64,000 nucleotides of DNA from an uncultured Myxococcales bacterium (GTDB lineage Bacteria; Myxococcota_A; UBA9042; DTJE01), in NCBI GenBank assembly GCA_903857665.1, contig CAIOFV010000168.1:1-64000 (forward strand), written 5' to 3'. The stretch's first letter is position 1, and each line of letters starts with the position of its first letter. Shown here piece by piece: positions 8,133 to 16,936 of the stretch. A program made the position numbers and the translations under genes. The notes beneath the pieces were generated by a model, which saw only the letters and a list, made by a program, of their open reading frames with translations, had not been told where the DNA came from and searched no databases.

Positions 8133-9200
8133 ATGGTCGATCGACCGACGGTCGTGGTCATCGATGACGAGGAAGGGCAACTCGTCGTCATGGACGCCAT
8201 CCTTTCGGACGACTACCACGTCGTCTGCTTCCAGTCGGGCCAGGAGGCCATCCGCGCCCTGGAGCAGTGGCCCAGCGCGATCGTCCTGTGCGACCAGCGG
8301 ATGCCCGGCCTGACCGGCGACGAGGTGCTGTCCCGCATCCGGATCCTGTACCCGAACACGGTGCGCGTGCTGGTGACCGGGTACGTGGACACGCCGGCCA
8401 TCGTCCGTGCGCTGAACGAAGGCAACATCTTCGCGTATTTCCAGAAGCCCTTCGAGCCGGGCGACCTGCGCCTGACCGTCGAGCGGGCCCGCCGGTCCCA
8501 GGAGGTGCGGCTGGAAAACACGCGCCTCCAGGACGAGGTGCACGAACTGCGGACGCGCATGGAAGCCTTGATCCACGAGCGGACGACGGCGCTCGAGGAC
8601 GAGAACCGGACCCTGCGGGACCTGGCCGAAACGGACGGCCTGACCGGGTTGTTCAACAGCCGCGCGCTGCAGATGCGGCTGCGTGACGAACAGGAGCGCG
8701 TGCAGCGGTACGGCCAGCCGGTGGCACTGGTGATGGCCGACGTCGATGACTTCAAGAAGGTCAACGACACCTTCGGGCACCTGGCCGGGGACGCCGTGCT
8801 GAAGGCCGTCGCGGACGCGATCCGGCGCACCGCCCGCCAGGGCGACTTCGTGGCGCGCTATGGCGGCGAGGAGTTCGTGGTCATCGCGACGGCATCGACC
8901 GAGGAGGGCGCGACCCTCCTGGCCGAGCGCATCCGCCAGGCGGTCGCCGGGACCGTGGTCGAGGTGGCCCCCGACCATGCGGTGTCCGTCACGATCAGCC
9001 TGGGCGTCGCCGCCTGCAGCCGCGCGGAAGGCCCGACGCTCCACGAGGCGCTCCGCCGATCCGACGAGGCGATGTACCGGGTCAAGCGCTCCGGCAAGAA
9101 CGGCGTCGTGACGTGGAGCCAGTTGCGGCACCTGCTATCGACCCGGGGGCAGTCCGTGTACAGGCCCCGCCCCGCCCCGAAGGACGCGACCCCGAATTGA
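8133..9200 (+). CDS. Response regulator with diguanylate cyclase (GGDEF) output
   Basis: 355 residues. The receiver domain spans 1 to about 120, with acidic pocket DDEE at 11-14, phosphoacceptor Asp54 (LCDQRMPG) and Lys in the FQKPF loop. A heptad-rich coiled-coil linker covers about 125-170. The GGDEF domain follows, with the ADVDDFKKVND metal-binding strand and active-site GGEEF at 244-248. RQGD five residues before GGEEF fits the RxxD inhibitory c-di-GMP site, so it should be an active, feedback-inhibited cyclase. AAGGAGG lies ideally before the ATG. No partner kinase is adjacent; it meets the NtrC-type gene tail to tail. Confidence 0.9.
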   Translation: MVDRPTVVVIDDEEGQLVVMDAILSDDYHVVCFQSGQEAIRALEQWPSAIVLCDQRMPGLTGDEVLSRIRILYPNTVRVLVTGYVDTPAIVRALNEGNIFAYFQKPFEPGDLRLTVERARRSQEVRLENTRLQDEVHELRTRMEALIHERTTALEDENRTLRDLAETDGLTGLFNSRALQMRLRDEQERVQRYGQPVALVMADVDDFKKVNDTFGHLAGDAVLKAVADAIRRTARQGDFVARYGGEEFVVIATASTEEGATLLAERIRQAVAGTVVEVAPDHAVSVTISLGVAACSRAEGPTLHEALRRSDEAMYRVKRSGKNGVVTWSQLRHLLSTRGQSVYRPRPAPKDATPN

Positions 9201-10559
9201 TCAGGGCTCGCCCTCCCCTGCCTCGATCCCGTACTTCTTCATCCGGTACAGCAGGATGTGCCGGGGCACGCGCAGGAACTTCGCGGTCCGGGACTGGTTG
9301 AACCCGTTCATCTGCAGGGCCTTCAGGATCACCTGCCGCTCCAGGTCGCGCAGGGACACCCCCCCGGCCGGCAGCACGATCCCGGCCCCGGCCACCGGCA
9401 CTCCCGACGTCAGGCGCAGGGCCTCCGCCACCAGGTCCCCCCCGATCTCGTCGCCGTCGGCCAGCAGGCAGAACCGCCGCACCGCGTTTTCCAGTTCACG
9501 CACGTTGCCGGTCCACGGGGCGGTCCGCAGCATCGTCATCGCATCGGGCGCCACGTGGATGCGCCTGCCGCCACCCCACTTGGACAGGAAGTGCTCGACC
9601 AGCACCGGGACGTCCTCGGGGCGTTCACGCAACGGGGGGATCCGGACCTCGATCACGGCCAGCCGGAAGTACAGGTCGCTGCGGAAGCGGCCCGCCGCCC
9701 CTTCGGCCGCCAGGTCCCGGTTCGTGGCTGCCACGATCCGCACGTCCACGGGCTGAGGCCGCTCGCGCCCCAGCACATCGACGGTCCCGCTTTCCAGCAC
9801 CCGCAGCAGCTTCGGCTGCAGGTCCACCGGCATCTCGCCGATCTCGTCCAGGAACAGGGTCCCCCGGTTCGCGACCTCGAACCGCCCCTTGTGCTCCTTC
9901 ATCGCCCCGGTAAACGCGCCGCGCGCGTGGCCGAACAGCTCGCTTTCCAGCAGCTCGCGCGGGATCGCGCCGCAGTTGACCGCGACGAACGGTCCCGACC
10001 GGCGGGGCGACCGGGCGTGGATGCGGCGGGCCAGCAGTTCCTTCCCCGTGCCGCTTTCGCCCGTCAGCAGGATCGTCGCGTCGCTGCCCGCGACCCGGTC
10101 GATCGTCGTGACGGCCTGGCCCATGCGGGCCGACGAGTACACCAGCGAGCGCTCGCCCCAGTCCAGCGTGGCCTCCAGTTCCGTGACCCGCGTCCGCAGC
10201 GCGGTGACCGACAGGGCCTTCCGGATCACGCTGCGCAGGTGCTCCCGATCGAAGGGCTTCGCGATGAAGTCGAACGCGCCGGCCTTCATGGCCTCGACCG
10301 CGACCGCCACGTCCCCGAACGCCGTCGTGACCACCACCAGCGCCTCTGGCGCCCGCTCCAGCACCTTCCGCAGCACGGTCATGCCATCGACCTTCGGCAT
10401 CTTGAGGTCCGTGATCACCACGGCATGCCGCGCCGGGTCGAAGGCGTCCAGCCCCGCCTGCCCGTCCACTGCGACCTCGACGTCGGGGGCGACCTCGCCC
10501 ACCTGGAAGGCCAGCACCTCGCGCATCGTCGCGTCGTCCTCGATGATCAGGACTCCCAT
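9201..10559 (-). CDS. NtrC-family sigma-54-dependent response regulator, last gene of the efflux operon
   Basis: 452 residues. Receiver domain with phosphoacceptor Asp51 (ITDLKMPK), AAA+ domain with Walker A GESGTGKE (about 167-174), sigma-54-contacting GAFTGA at 214-219, GNVREL near the end of the AAA+ domain, and a C-terminal Fis-type helix-turn-helix (FNQSRTAKFLRVPR). Only 4 bp separate it from the cusA-like stop. With a sigma-54 promoter in front of the operon and a kinase beyond it, it is very likely the activator of its own efflux operon, resembling the ZraSR arrangement. The stimulus is unknown. Confidence 0.92.
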   Translation of the reverse strand: MGVLIIEDDATMREVLAFQVGEVAPDVEVAVDGQAGLDAFDPARHAVVITDLKMPKVDGMTVLRKVLERAPEALVVVTTAFGDVAVAVEAMKAGAFDFIAKPFDREHLRSVIRKALSVTALRTRVTELEATLDWGERSLVYSSARMGQAVTTIDRVAGSDATILLTGESGTGKELLARRIHARSPRRSGPFVAVNCGAIPRELLESELFGHARGAFTGAMKEHKGRFEVANRGTLFLDEIGEMPVDLQPKLLRVLESGTVDVLGRERPQPVDVRIVAATNRDLAAEGAAGRFRSDLYFRLAVIEVRIPPLRERPEDVPVLVEHFLSKWGGGRRIHVAPDAMTMLRTAPWTGNVRELENAVRRFCLLADGDEIGGDLVAEALRLTSGVPVAGAGIVLPAGGVSLRDLERQVILKALQMNGFNQSRTAKFLRVPRHILLYRMKKYGIEAGEGEP

Positions 10560-10563
10560 CAGC

Positions 10564-13500
10564 CTACGCCTCCGCGCTCGGGGGGAACACGACGTCGGGC
10601 ACCTCGCGCAATTCCGTGCGGCGCTTCCACATCTTGTAGATCGCCGGGTACACCAGCAGCTCCATCAGGAAGGACGTGACCAGCCCGCCGATCATCGGGG
10701 CCGCGACGCGCTTCATCACGTCGGCGCCCGCGGAGGTCGACCACAGGATCGGCAGTAGGCCCATGAACGCGGCCATCACGGTCATCATCTTGGGCCGGGC
10801 GCGCTTCACGGCGCCGTGGACGATCGCCTCGTCCAGGTCGCCGACGTTCTTCAGCGCGCCCCGGGCCTTGGCGTCGTCGTACGACAGGTCCAGGAACAGC
10901 AGCATGAAGACGCCCGTTTCGGCGTCCAGCCCCAGCAGCGCGATCATGCCCACCCAGGCCGCGATCGACACGTTGTAGCCCAGGAAGTGGAACAGCCAGA
11001 TCGCGCCCACCGCCGAGAACGGCACCGCCAGCATCACGATGCCCGCCTTGAAGGCCGACTTCGTGTTGGCATACAGCAGCACGAAGATCAGCAGCAGCGT
11101 GATCGGCACGACCAGCTTCAGGCGCTCGCGGACGCGTTGCATGTTTTCGTACTGCCCGCTCCAGTGCATCGTGTAGCCCGTGGGCAGCGACACCTGCCCG
11201 GCGACCGCCTTCTTCGCGTCCTCCACGTAGCCGCCGATGTCGCGCCCGGCGATGTCCACGAACACATAGCCCGCCAGAAAGCCGTTCTCGTCGCGCAGCA
11301 TCGACGGCCCCTGCACCAGCGAGATGTCCGCCAATTCCGACAGCAGGATCTGGGCCCCCGGCGCGCCGCCCGCCATCACGGGAACCAGCACGCGCCCCAG
11401 CCGATCCACGTCGTCGCGCAGTTCCCGCGGGTAGCGGACGTTGACCGGGTAGCGTTGCCGGCCTTCGACCGTCGTGGTCACGTTCTCGCCGCCGATGGCG
11501 GTCAGGATCACGCTCTGCACCTGCGCGATCGTCAGGCCGTACCGGGCCAGCTGGTCGCGGCGCGGCGTGAAGTCCACGAAGGTGCCGGCGGCGGCCCGTT
11601 CTGCGTACACGCTGCGGGTGCCCGGCACGTCGCGGATCGCGGATTCGACGGCAGCCCCGATCCGCTCGATCTCCTTCGTGTCCGCGCCGAAGATCTTGAT
11701 GCCGATGGGCGTGCGGACGCCGGTGGACAGCATGTCGGTGCGGGCCTTGATGGGCATGGTCCACGCGTTGGTGACGCCGGGGATCCGCAGCGCCGCGTCC
11801 ATCTCGTCGACCAGTTCCTCCCAGCCGATGCGGTCGGGCCACAGCGGCCTCAGCAGCGGCGCGATCCACTCGGGCGCCCACGACGAGTACCAGCGATCCC
11901 GCGCCCGCCACTGGTCCGGCGGCTTCAGAACCACGGTCGTTTCCATCATCGACAGCGGCGCCGGGTCCGTGGAGGTGTCCGCGCGGCCCGCCTTGCCGTA
12001 GACCGTTTCGACCTCGGGGAACGACTTCAGCACCCGGTCCTGGGTCTGCAGTAGCGCCTCCGCCTCGCCCACGGAAATCCCGGGCAGCGTGGTCGGCATG
12101 TACAGGATCGTGCCCTCGTTGAGGGGCGGCATGAATTCCGACCCCAGCCGGAAGTACACCGGCAGGCTGGCGGCGACGATCGCCACGGCCACCAGCACGG
12201 TGACCACGGGATGGCGCAGCACCAGGCGGCAGGCCGGTTCGTACACGCGGGATATCGCCCGGCTGATCGGGTGCCCGTCCTCGGAGCGGTAGGTCCCGAC
12301 CGCGGCGCGCGTGGCCAGCCAGGCCAGCCAGCGGGGCCGGAACGTGTAGGGGTCGATGCGCGCGAACAGCATCCGCAGCGCCGGGTCCAGCGTGACGGCC
12401 AGCAGCGCGGCCAGCGCCATCGCCAGGTTCTTCGAGTACGCCAGCGGCTTGAACAGCCGGCCCTCCTGGTCCTCCAGCGTGAAGATGGGCAGGAACGCGA
12501 CCGCGATGACCAGCAGGCTGAAGAAGACCGACGGGCCTACCTCCTTCAGCGCGTCCAGGCGCACCCGGTGGAAATCGCCTTTGCGCCCGCCCGCATCCCA
12601 CAGGTGAATCTTGTTGTAGGCGTTTTCCACCTCGACGATCGCCCCGTCCACCAGCACGCCGATGCTGATGGCGATGCCGGCCAGCGACATGATGTTGACG
12701 GTCACGCCCATGAAGTACAGCGGGATGAAGGCCAGCAGCACCGAGATGGGGATCGTCAGGATCGGCACGATGCCGGACGGGATGTGCCACAGGAAGATCA
12801 GGATGACCAGCGACACGATGATCATCTCGATCGTCAGCTCGTGGGTCAGCGTGCGGATCGCGCGTTCGATCAGGCCCGAGCGATCGTAGGTGGTCGCGAT
12901 CTCGACGCCCGCGGGCAGCGACGGCTTCAACTCCTCCAGCTTCTGCTTGACCGCCGCGATCACGTTCAGCGCGTTTTCGCCGTGGCGCATCACCACGATG
13001 CCGCCCACCGCGTCGCCCGTGCCGTTCAGATCGGCGACGCCGCGGCGCATCTCGGGGCCCACTTCCACGCGGCCGACGTCCCGGACCAGCACCGGCACGC
13101 CGCCGGTGCCGACCTTCAGCACCACCTGTTCCAGGTCCGCGGGGGTCTTCGCGTAGCCCCGGCCCCGCACCATGTACTCGGTGCCGCTCCATTCCAGCAG
13201 CCGGCCGCCAACCTCGCTGTTGGACTCGCGGATCGCCGCCACGACCCGGTCGATGGGGATGCCGTACGCGGACAGGCGGTTCGGGTCCACGGTGACCTGG
13301 TACTGGCGGACGAAGCCGCCGATGGACGCGACCTCGGCCACGCCCGGCACCGACTGGACGGCATAGCGGAGCGTCCAGTCCTGGAACCCGCGCAGCTCGT
13401 CCAGCGAGTGCGTCCCGGACCGATCGACCAGCGCGTACTGGAACACCCAGCCCACGCCGGTCGCGTCGGGGCCCAGTTCCGTCTGCACGCCCTCGGGAAG

Positions 13501-13860
13501 GCGGGCCTGGATCTTCGACCGAAGGTACTCCAGCACCCGCGACCGCGCCCAGTAGAGGTCGGTGCCGTCCTCGAACACCACGTACACGTACGAAAAGCCG
13601 AAGTCGGAGAAGCCGCGGATGGCCTTGACCTTCGGGGCCCCCAGCAGGGCCGTGACGATCGGGTAGGTGACCTGGTCCTCGATGACGTCGGGGCTGCGAT
13701 CCCACTTCGAAAACAGGATGACCTGCGTGTCCGACAGGTCCGGCAGCGCGTCCAGCCGGATCGTCTTCAGCGTGACGACCGCGAACACGCAGGCGATGGC
13801 GACCCCCAGCAGCACCAGCAGCCGGTTCGTCGCCGAGAACTCGATGATCCGCCGGATCAT
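10564..13860 (-). CDS. cusA: Heavy-metal efflux RND transporter, CusA/CzcA family
   Basis: 1098 residues from ATG 13860; the frame remains open upstream only as a shadow of the preceding gene. Inner-membrane proton antiporter of a tripartite pump moving Cu(I)/Ag(I) or divalent metals from the periplasm. Seen are the start MIRRIIEFSATNRLLVLLG, two large periplasmic loops and twelve predicted membrane spans. DMLSTGVRTPIGIKIFG and GPSMLRDEN hold Met residues equivalent to two of the CusA metal-binding trio; the third region reads GGENVTTTV with no Met. It overlaps the cusB-like stop by 4 bp. The metal specificity is therefore open. Confidence 0.9.
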   Translation of the reverse strand: MIRRIIEFSATNRLLVLLGVAIACVFAVVTLKTIRLDALPDLSDTQVILFSKWDRSPDVIEDQVTYPIVTALLGAPKVKAIRGFSDFGFSYVYVVFEDGTDLYWARSRVLEYLRSKIQARLPEGVQTELGPDATGVGWVFQYALVDRSGTHSLDELRGFQDWTLRYAVQSVPGVAEVASIGGFVRQYQVTVDPNRLSAYGIPIDRVVAAIRESNSEVGGRLLEWSGTEYMVRGRGYAKTPADLEQVVLKVGTGGVPVLVRDVGRVEVGPEMRRGVADLNGTGDAVGGIVVMRHGENALNVIAAVKQKLEELKPSLPAGVEIATTYDRSGLIERAIRTLTHELTIEMIIVSLVILIFLWHIPSGIVPILTIPISVLLAFIPLYFMGVTVNIMSLAGIAISIGVLVDGAIVEVENAYNKIHLWDAGGRKGDFHRVRLDALKEVGPSVFFSLLVIAVAFLPIFTLEDQEGRLFKPLAYSKNLAMALAALLAVTLDPALRMLFARIDPYTFRPRWLAWLATRAAVGTYRSEDGHPISRAISRVYEPACRLVLRHPVVTVLVAVAIVAASLPVYFRLGSEFMPPLNEGTILYMPTTLPGISVGEAEALLQTQDRVLKSFPEVETVYGKAGRADTSTDPAPLSMMETTVVLKPPDQWRARDRWYSSWAPEWIAPLLRPLWPDRIGWEELVDEMDAALRIPGVTNAWTMPIKARTDMLSTGVRTPIGIKIFGADTKEIERIGAAVESAIRDVPGTRSVYAERAAAGTFVDFTPRRDQLARYGLTIAQVQSVILTAIGGENVTTTVEGRQRYPVNVRYPRELRDDVDRLGRVLVPVMAGGAPGAQILLSELADISLVQGPSMLRDENGFLAGYVFVDIAGRDIGGYVEDAKKAVAGQVSLPTGYTMHWSGQYENMQRVRERLKLVVPITLLLIFVLLYANTKSAFKAGIVMLAVPFSAVGAIWLFHFLGYNVSIAAWVGMIALLGLDAETGVFMLLFLDLSYDDAKARGALKNVGDLDEAIVHGAVKRARPKMMTVMAAFMGLLPILWSTSAGADVMKRVAAPMIGGLVTSFLMELLVYPAIYKMWKRRTELREVPDVVFPPSAEA

Positions 13861-15374
13861 GGCATCGCCATGCCCGCCGCCGCCGGGGCCAGGGCCGCCC
13901 TCAGCCGGGACTCCGAGTCCAGCAGGAAATTGGCCCTGACGGCCACGCGCTCGCCGGCGCGCAACCCGTCGAGGACCATCACGCGACCGTCCATGCGCAC
14001 GCCCGTATGGACCCGCCGCGGCTCGAACCGCCCTCCCCCCGCGTCCACGAACGCGACCTGCCGGGCGCCGGTGTCCATCACCGCCGAATCGGGCACGACC
14101 ACGCCGTCCGCCGACGCCAAGTCCAGTTCCACGTTCGCGTACATCCCGGGCTTCAAGGCGAGGTCGGGGTTGTCGAACTCGAAGCGCACCTTCAGCGTGC
14201 GCGTTTCGGGGTTCACGGTGGGGGCGACGAACGCGACGCGGCCCGTCCGTCGCAGCCCGGGATCGGAGGCCAGCGACAGCGCCGCTGCATCGCCCACGCG
14301 GACCCGTCCCGCCTCGTTCTCGTAGACGTCCGCCTCGATCCACACGCGCGACAGGTCGGTTACCGTGAACAGCTCGGTGCCCGGCTCGACCTGCTGTCCC
14401 TCGAAGATCGCCTTGGCGGTCACGACGCCCGACGCCGGCGCCATCAGCGTCACCGCGCGCTGCGGCTTCCCGGTGCGCTCGATGGCCGCCAGCAGCCCGG
14501 GAGGCGCGTCCATCAATTCCAGCCGGCGGCGCGCGGCGGCGACCAGGTCCTCGCCGCCCTTGCGCACCTCGGGCAGGCTGGAAGTGGCGAACCGCGCGGC
14601 GGCCTCCCGCGCGCGCAGGTATTCCTCCTGGCTGGCCAGCAGCTCCTGCGAATAGATCGCCAGCAGCGGCCGGCCCTTCTTGACGACCTGCCCGGTGAAA
14701 TCCACGAACAGGTGGTCCACCCATCCGGCGGTCTTGGTGTGGATCCGCCGGATGCGCGTCTCGTCCGCGACCACGCTGCCGACGGTCCGGATGGACCCCG
14801 CCAGGTGCTCCTGCCGTGCCTCGACGGTCTGGATGCCCGCCAGGCGCCGGCCGTCCGGGGTGGTGGCGACGGCGGCGAGGCCGGGCACGTTCCCCGGGGC
14901 AGGCTCGGCCTGGCTGGAGCCGGGCGCGGCCGGGGCGCCACCGGGTTCCGGCAGGCGGTCCACCGACTTCGCGTCCTTCGGCACCAGCTTCATCCCGCAC
15001 GTCGGGCAGCGGCCCGGCTTGTCGGACACCACGTCCGGGTCCATCGGGCAGACCCAGACGGTGGCCGCAGGGGCGGGATGCGCGGGGTCGCCGGCGGCAC
15101 CGGTCGCCGCGGTCGGGGCCTGCGCCGCCGGGGCCGCGGGCGGGCTTCCTGCCGGTGCCGCTTCCTTCCCCATCGCATCCTTGGGGATCGGCACCAGCCG
15201 CATCCCGCAGATCGGGCAGTCCCCGGGCTTGTCCGACACGTACGTCGGGTGCATCGGGCAGTGGAAGGGGCCGGCTTGCGGGGCGCCCTTCGCGCACCCT
15301 CCCATCACGACCAGCGCGATCCCCAGCACCAGCACGGCCCCCAGACGCCTGCACTCGCGCACGATGTTCTTCAT
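13857..15374 (-). CDS. cusB: CusB-like periplasmic adaptor lipoprotein with two tandem heavy-metal-binding domains
   Basis: 505 residues from ATG 15374. A signal segment ends at a likely lipidated Cys27 (VMGGC). Two copies of the small heavy-metal-binding domain follow: 38-62 (HCPMHP with CPICGM) and 108-132 (VCPMDP with CPTCGM), separated by an Ala/Pro-rich linker. The rest is a membrane-fusion protein with barrel-sandwich and helical hairpin, linking CusA to the outer-membrane channel. It overlaps cusC-like (ATGA) and cusA-like (ATGA). One metal-binding domain is the common form; two in tandem is unusual. Confidence 0.9.
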   Translation of the reverse strand: MKNIVRECRRLGAVLVLGIALVVMGGCAKGAPQAGPFHCPMHPTYVSDKPGDCPICGMRLVPIPKDAMGKEAAPAGSPPAAPAAQAPTAATGAAGDPAHPAPAATVWVCPMDPDVVSDKPGRCPTCGMKLVPKDAKSVDRLPEPGGAPAAPGSSQAEPAPGNVPGLAAVATTPDGRRLAGIQTVEARQEHLAGSIRTVGSVVADETRIRRIHTKTAGWVDHLFVDFTGQVVKKGRPLLAIYSQELLASQEEYLRAREAAARFATSSLPEVRKGGEDLVAAARRRLELMDAPPGLLAAIERTGKPQRAVTLMAPASGVVTAKAIFEGQQVEPGTELFTVTDLSRVWIEADVYENEAGRVRVGDAAALSLASDPGLRRTGRVAFVAPTVNPETRTLKVRFEFDNPDLALKPGMYANVELDLASADGVVVPDSAVMDTGARQVAFVDAGGGRFEPRRVHTGVRMDGRVMVLDGLRAGERVAVRANFLLDSESRLRAALAPAAAGMAMP

Positions 15375-16657
15375 GGGTTCCCTCCCTGCCGACCCTCGGC
15401 CGGGTCCTGGACCAGCGCGTCGATTTCCGACCAGGTCACGTACCGGTCCGCCTCGCGCCGGGCCAGCCCGACCGAGGCCTCCAGCCAGCCGTTGAAATCC
15501 TCCAGCACCATCGAAAAGTCGCCCCGGCCCGCCAGGTACGACGACCGGGCCGCGTCCAGCGCGACGGCCGTCTGGGGCACGATCGCCTCGCGGTACCGGA
15601 CCACCTGCTCGCCATCGCGCCGGAAGCGGGCCCGCAGCCCGGCCAGTTCCGCGCCGACCGACGCCCGGGCGGCCCGCAGGTCGGCGTTCGCCGACTCCAC
15701 GTCCTGTCGCGCCGCCTCGATGGCCGGCGCCTGCCGTTGCGAGCGGAAGGCCGGCAGCTCGACGCCGAACCGCAGCGTGACGGCCGCCTCCGGCATCAAC
15801 GTAGACCCCAGCCCCGCGCCCACCAGGAAGTTCGGCCGGGTCTCCAGGCGCTCCGACCGAAGCCGGGCCTCGGCCGCCCGGACCGACGCGTTCTGCACGG
15901 CGATGGTCGGGGCATTGGCCTGCGCCTGGGCCTCGGCGCGGTCCGACGGGGCTGCCACGACGGGCAACCCGGTCACGGTCCCCAGCGCGCGATCCCCCGG
16001 CTGGTCCAGCAGGCGGTTCATCACCGCGACCCGCATCGCGCGATCGGCGTCCAGGTCCGCCTGGCGCTCCGCCAGCCGAGAGGCGGCGATCTGCGCCTTG
16101 ATCATCGCCTCCTGCTCGGCCACCCCGGCCGCGTACCGCGACGAGGTCGTCGCCTGGAAGAGGTCGGCCAGCTCCCGCGCCGCCTGGAGGATCTGGATTT
16201 CCCGATCGATCGCGTACAGGCGGGCGTAGGTCGTCCGCACGTCCACCGCCAGGCGCCTCTTCAGTTCGCCCAACTCCACGCCACGGAGGTCCGCTTCGGC
16301 CGACGCCGCGGCCCGCCGCGCACCCCGCTTGCCCGGGTAGTACAGGGGCTGCGTGTAGGACACCTGGCTCATCGACATCCCGCGGTTCGGATCCCACGGG
16401 GCGCCGATGCTTTGGACCATCACCTCGAGCATCGGGTCCAGGGGGGCGCCGGCCGGGGCAACCCGCTGGCGGGCCGCGGCCAGGCGGGCCTGCAGCGACG
16501 TGACGGTGGGCGAGCGATCCAGCGCGCGCGCCACCAGGTCCTCGACGGGAGGCGCCGCCGGAGCGTCGCCGGCATCCTGGGCCCTGGACGGGGAGGGTGC
16601 AGCCAGCCCGACGAGCAGGCAGGCGACGATGGCCACGACGAATCGAACGGAATCCAT
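15371..16657 (-). CDS. cusC: TolC/CusC-type outer-membrane efflux protein
   Basis: 428 residues from ATG 16657, chosen because GGAAGGAG sits 7 bases upstream and a clean signal peptide follows (MDSVRFVVAIVACLLVGLAA, cleavage near SRA-QD); the frame extends to 16903 without support. Two OEP repeats form long helices of an outer-membrane channel: LVARALDRSPTVTSLQARLA begins the first and AQANAPTIAVQNASVRAAEA the second. There is no lipobox, unlike E. coli CusC. It is the first gene of cusC-cusB-cusA-regulator, downstream of the sigma-54 promoter. Confidence 0.87.
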   Translation of the reverse strand: MDSVRFVVAIVACLLVGLAAPSPSRAQDAGDAPAAPPVEDLVARALDRSPTVTSLQARLAAARQRVAPAGAPLDPMLEVMVQSIGAPWDPNRGMSMSQVSYTQPLYYPGKRGARRAAASAEADLRGVELGELKRRLAVDVRTTYARLYAIDREIQILQAARELADLFQATTSSRYAAGVAEQEAMIKAQIAASRLAERQADLDADRAMRVAVMNRLLDQPGDRALGTVTGLPVVAAPSDRAEAQAQANAPTIAVQNASVRAAEARLRSERLETRPNFLVGAGLGSTLMPEAAVTLRFGVELPAFRSQRQAPAIEAARQDVESANADLRAARASVGAELAGLRARFRRDGEQVVRYREAIVPQTAVALDAARSSYLAGRGDFSMVLEDFNGWLEASVGLARREADRYVTWSEIDALVQDPAEGRQGGNP

Positions 16658-16723
16658 CCCGGCTCCTTCCAGCAGCACCGGTGGGCCTGTCCTGGGGCAC
16701 GCGCCCGCCGCACGATCCGGTAG

Positions 16724-16739
16724 AGCAACCATCGTGCCA
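16724..16739 (-). promoter_or_regulatory. Sigma-54 (RpoN) -24/-12 promoter of the metal-efflux operon
   Basis: Reading the minus strand from 16739 to 16724 gives TGGCACGATGGTTGCT, matching TGGCACG-N4-TTGCW at every specified position, with GG at -24 and GC at -12. Transcription would start near 16713, giving a leader of roughly 55 bases to the cusC-like ATG. The activator it needs is encoded by the last gene of the same operon. Confidence 0.85.
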
Positions 16740-16831
16740 CCCCGCGTTCCGGCACCAGCGTTTGCCGCGCCGCCCGCCATACGGGCCAAGGGCTTGGAAT
16801 TCCGCATGTTTCCAGCCGCCCGCACAGGATT

Positions 16832-16843
16832 CCCTTCGAAGGG
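16832..16843. promoter_or_regulatory. Candidate upstream activator site: 12-bp perfect palindrome
   Basis: CCCTTCGAAGGG is a perfect inverted repeat about 93 bp upstream of the -24 element, the distance at which NtrC-type activators usually bind. A shorter palindrome, GGAATTCC, lies between at 16796-16803. No second copy of the 12-mer was seen in the gap, so binding by the NtrC-type regulator is inference. Confidence 0.4.
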
Positions 16844-16936
16844 CGAACCCGGTCGCCCAGCAAACCTGTCGATTAGTATCCACCAGTGTATAAAATCATC
16901 CAATCGAACGGCGCGGTCGGCCCGTGGAAACGGGGA

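Noticed and set aside
12211-14325. 704-codon open frame opposite cusA/cusB
   Set aside because: Antisense to clear efflux genes; no family motif.
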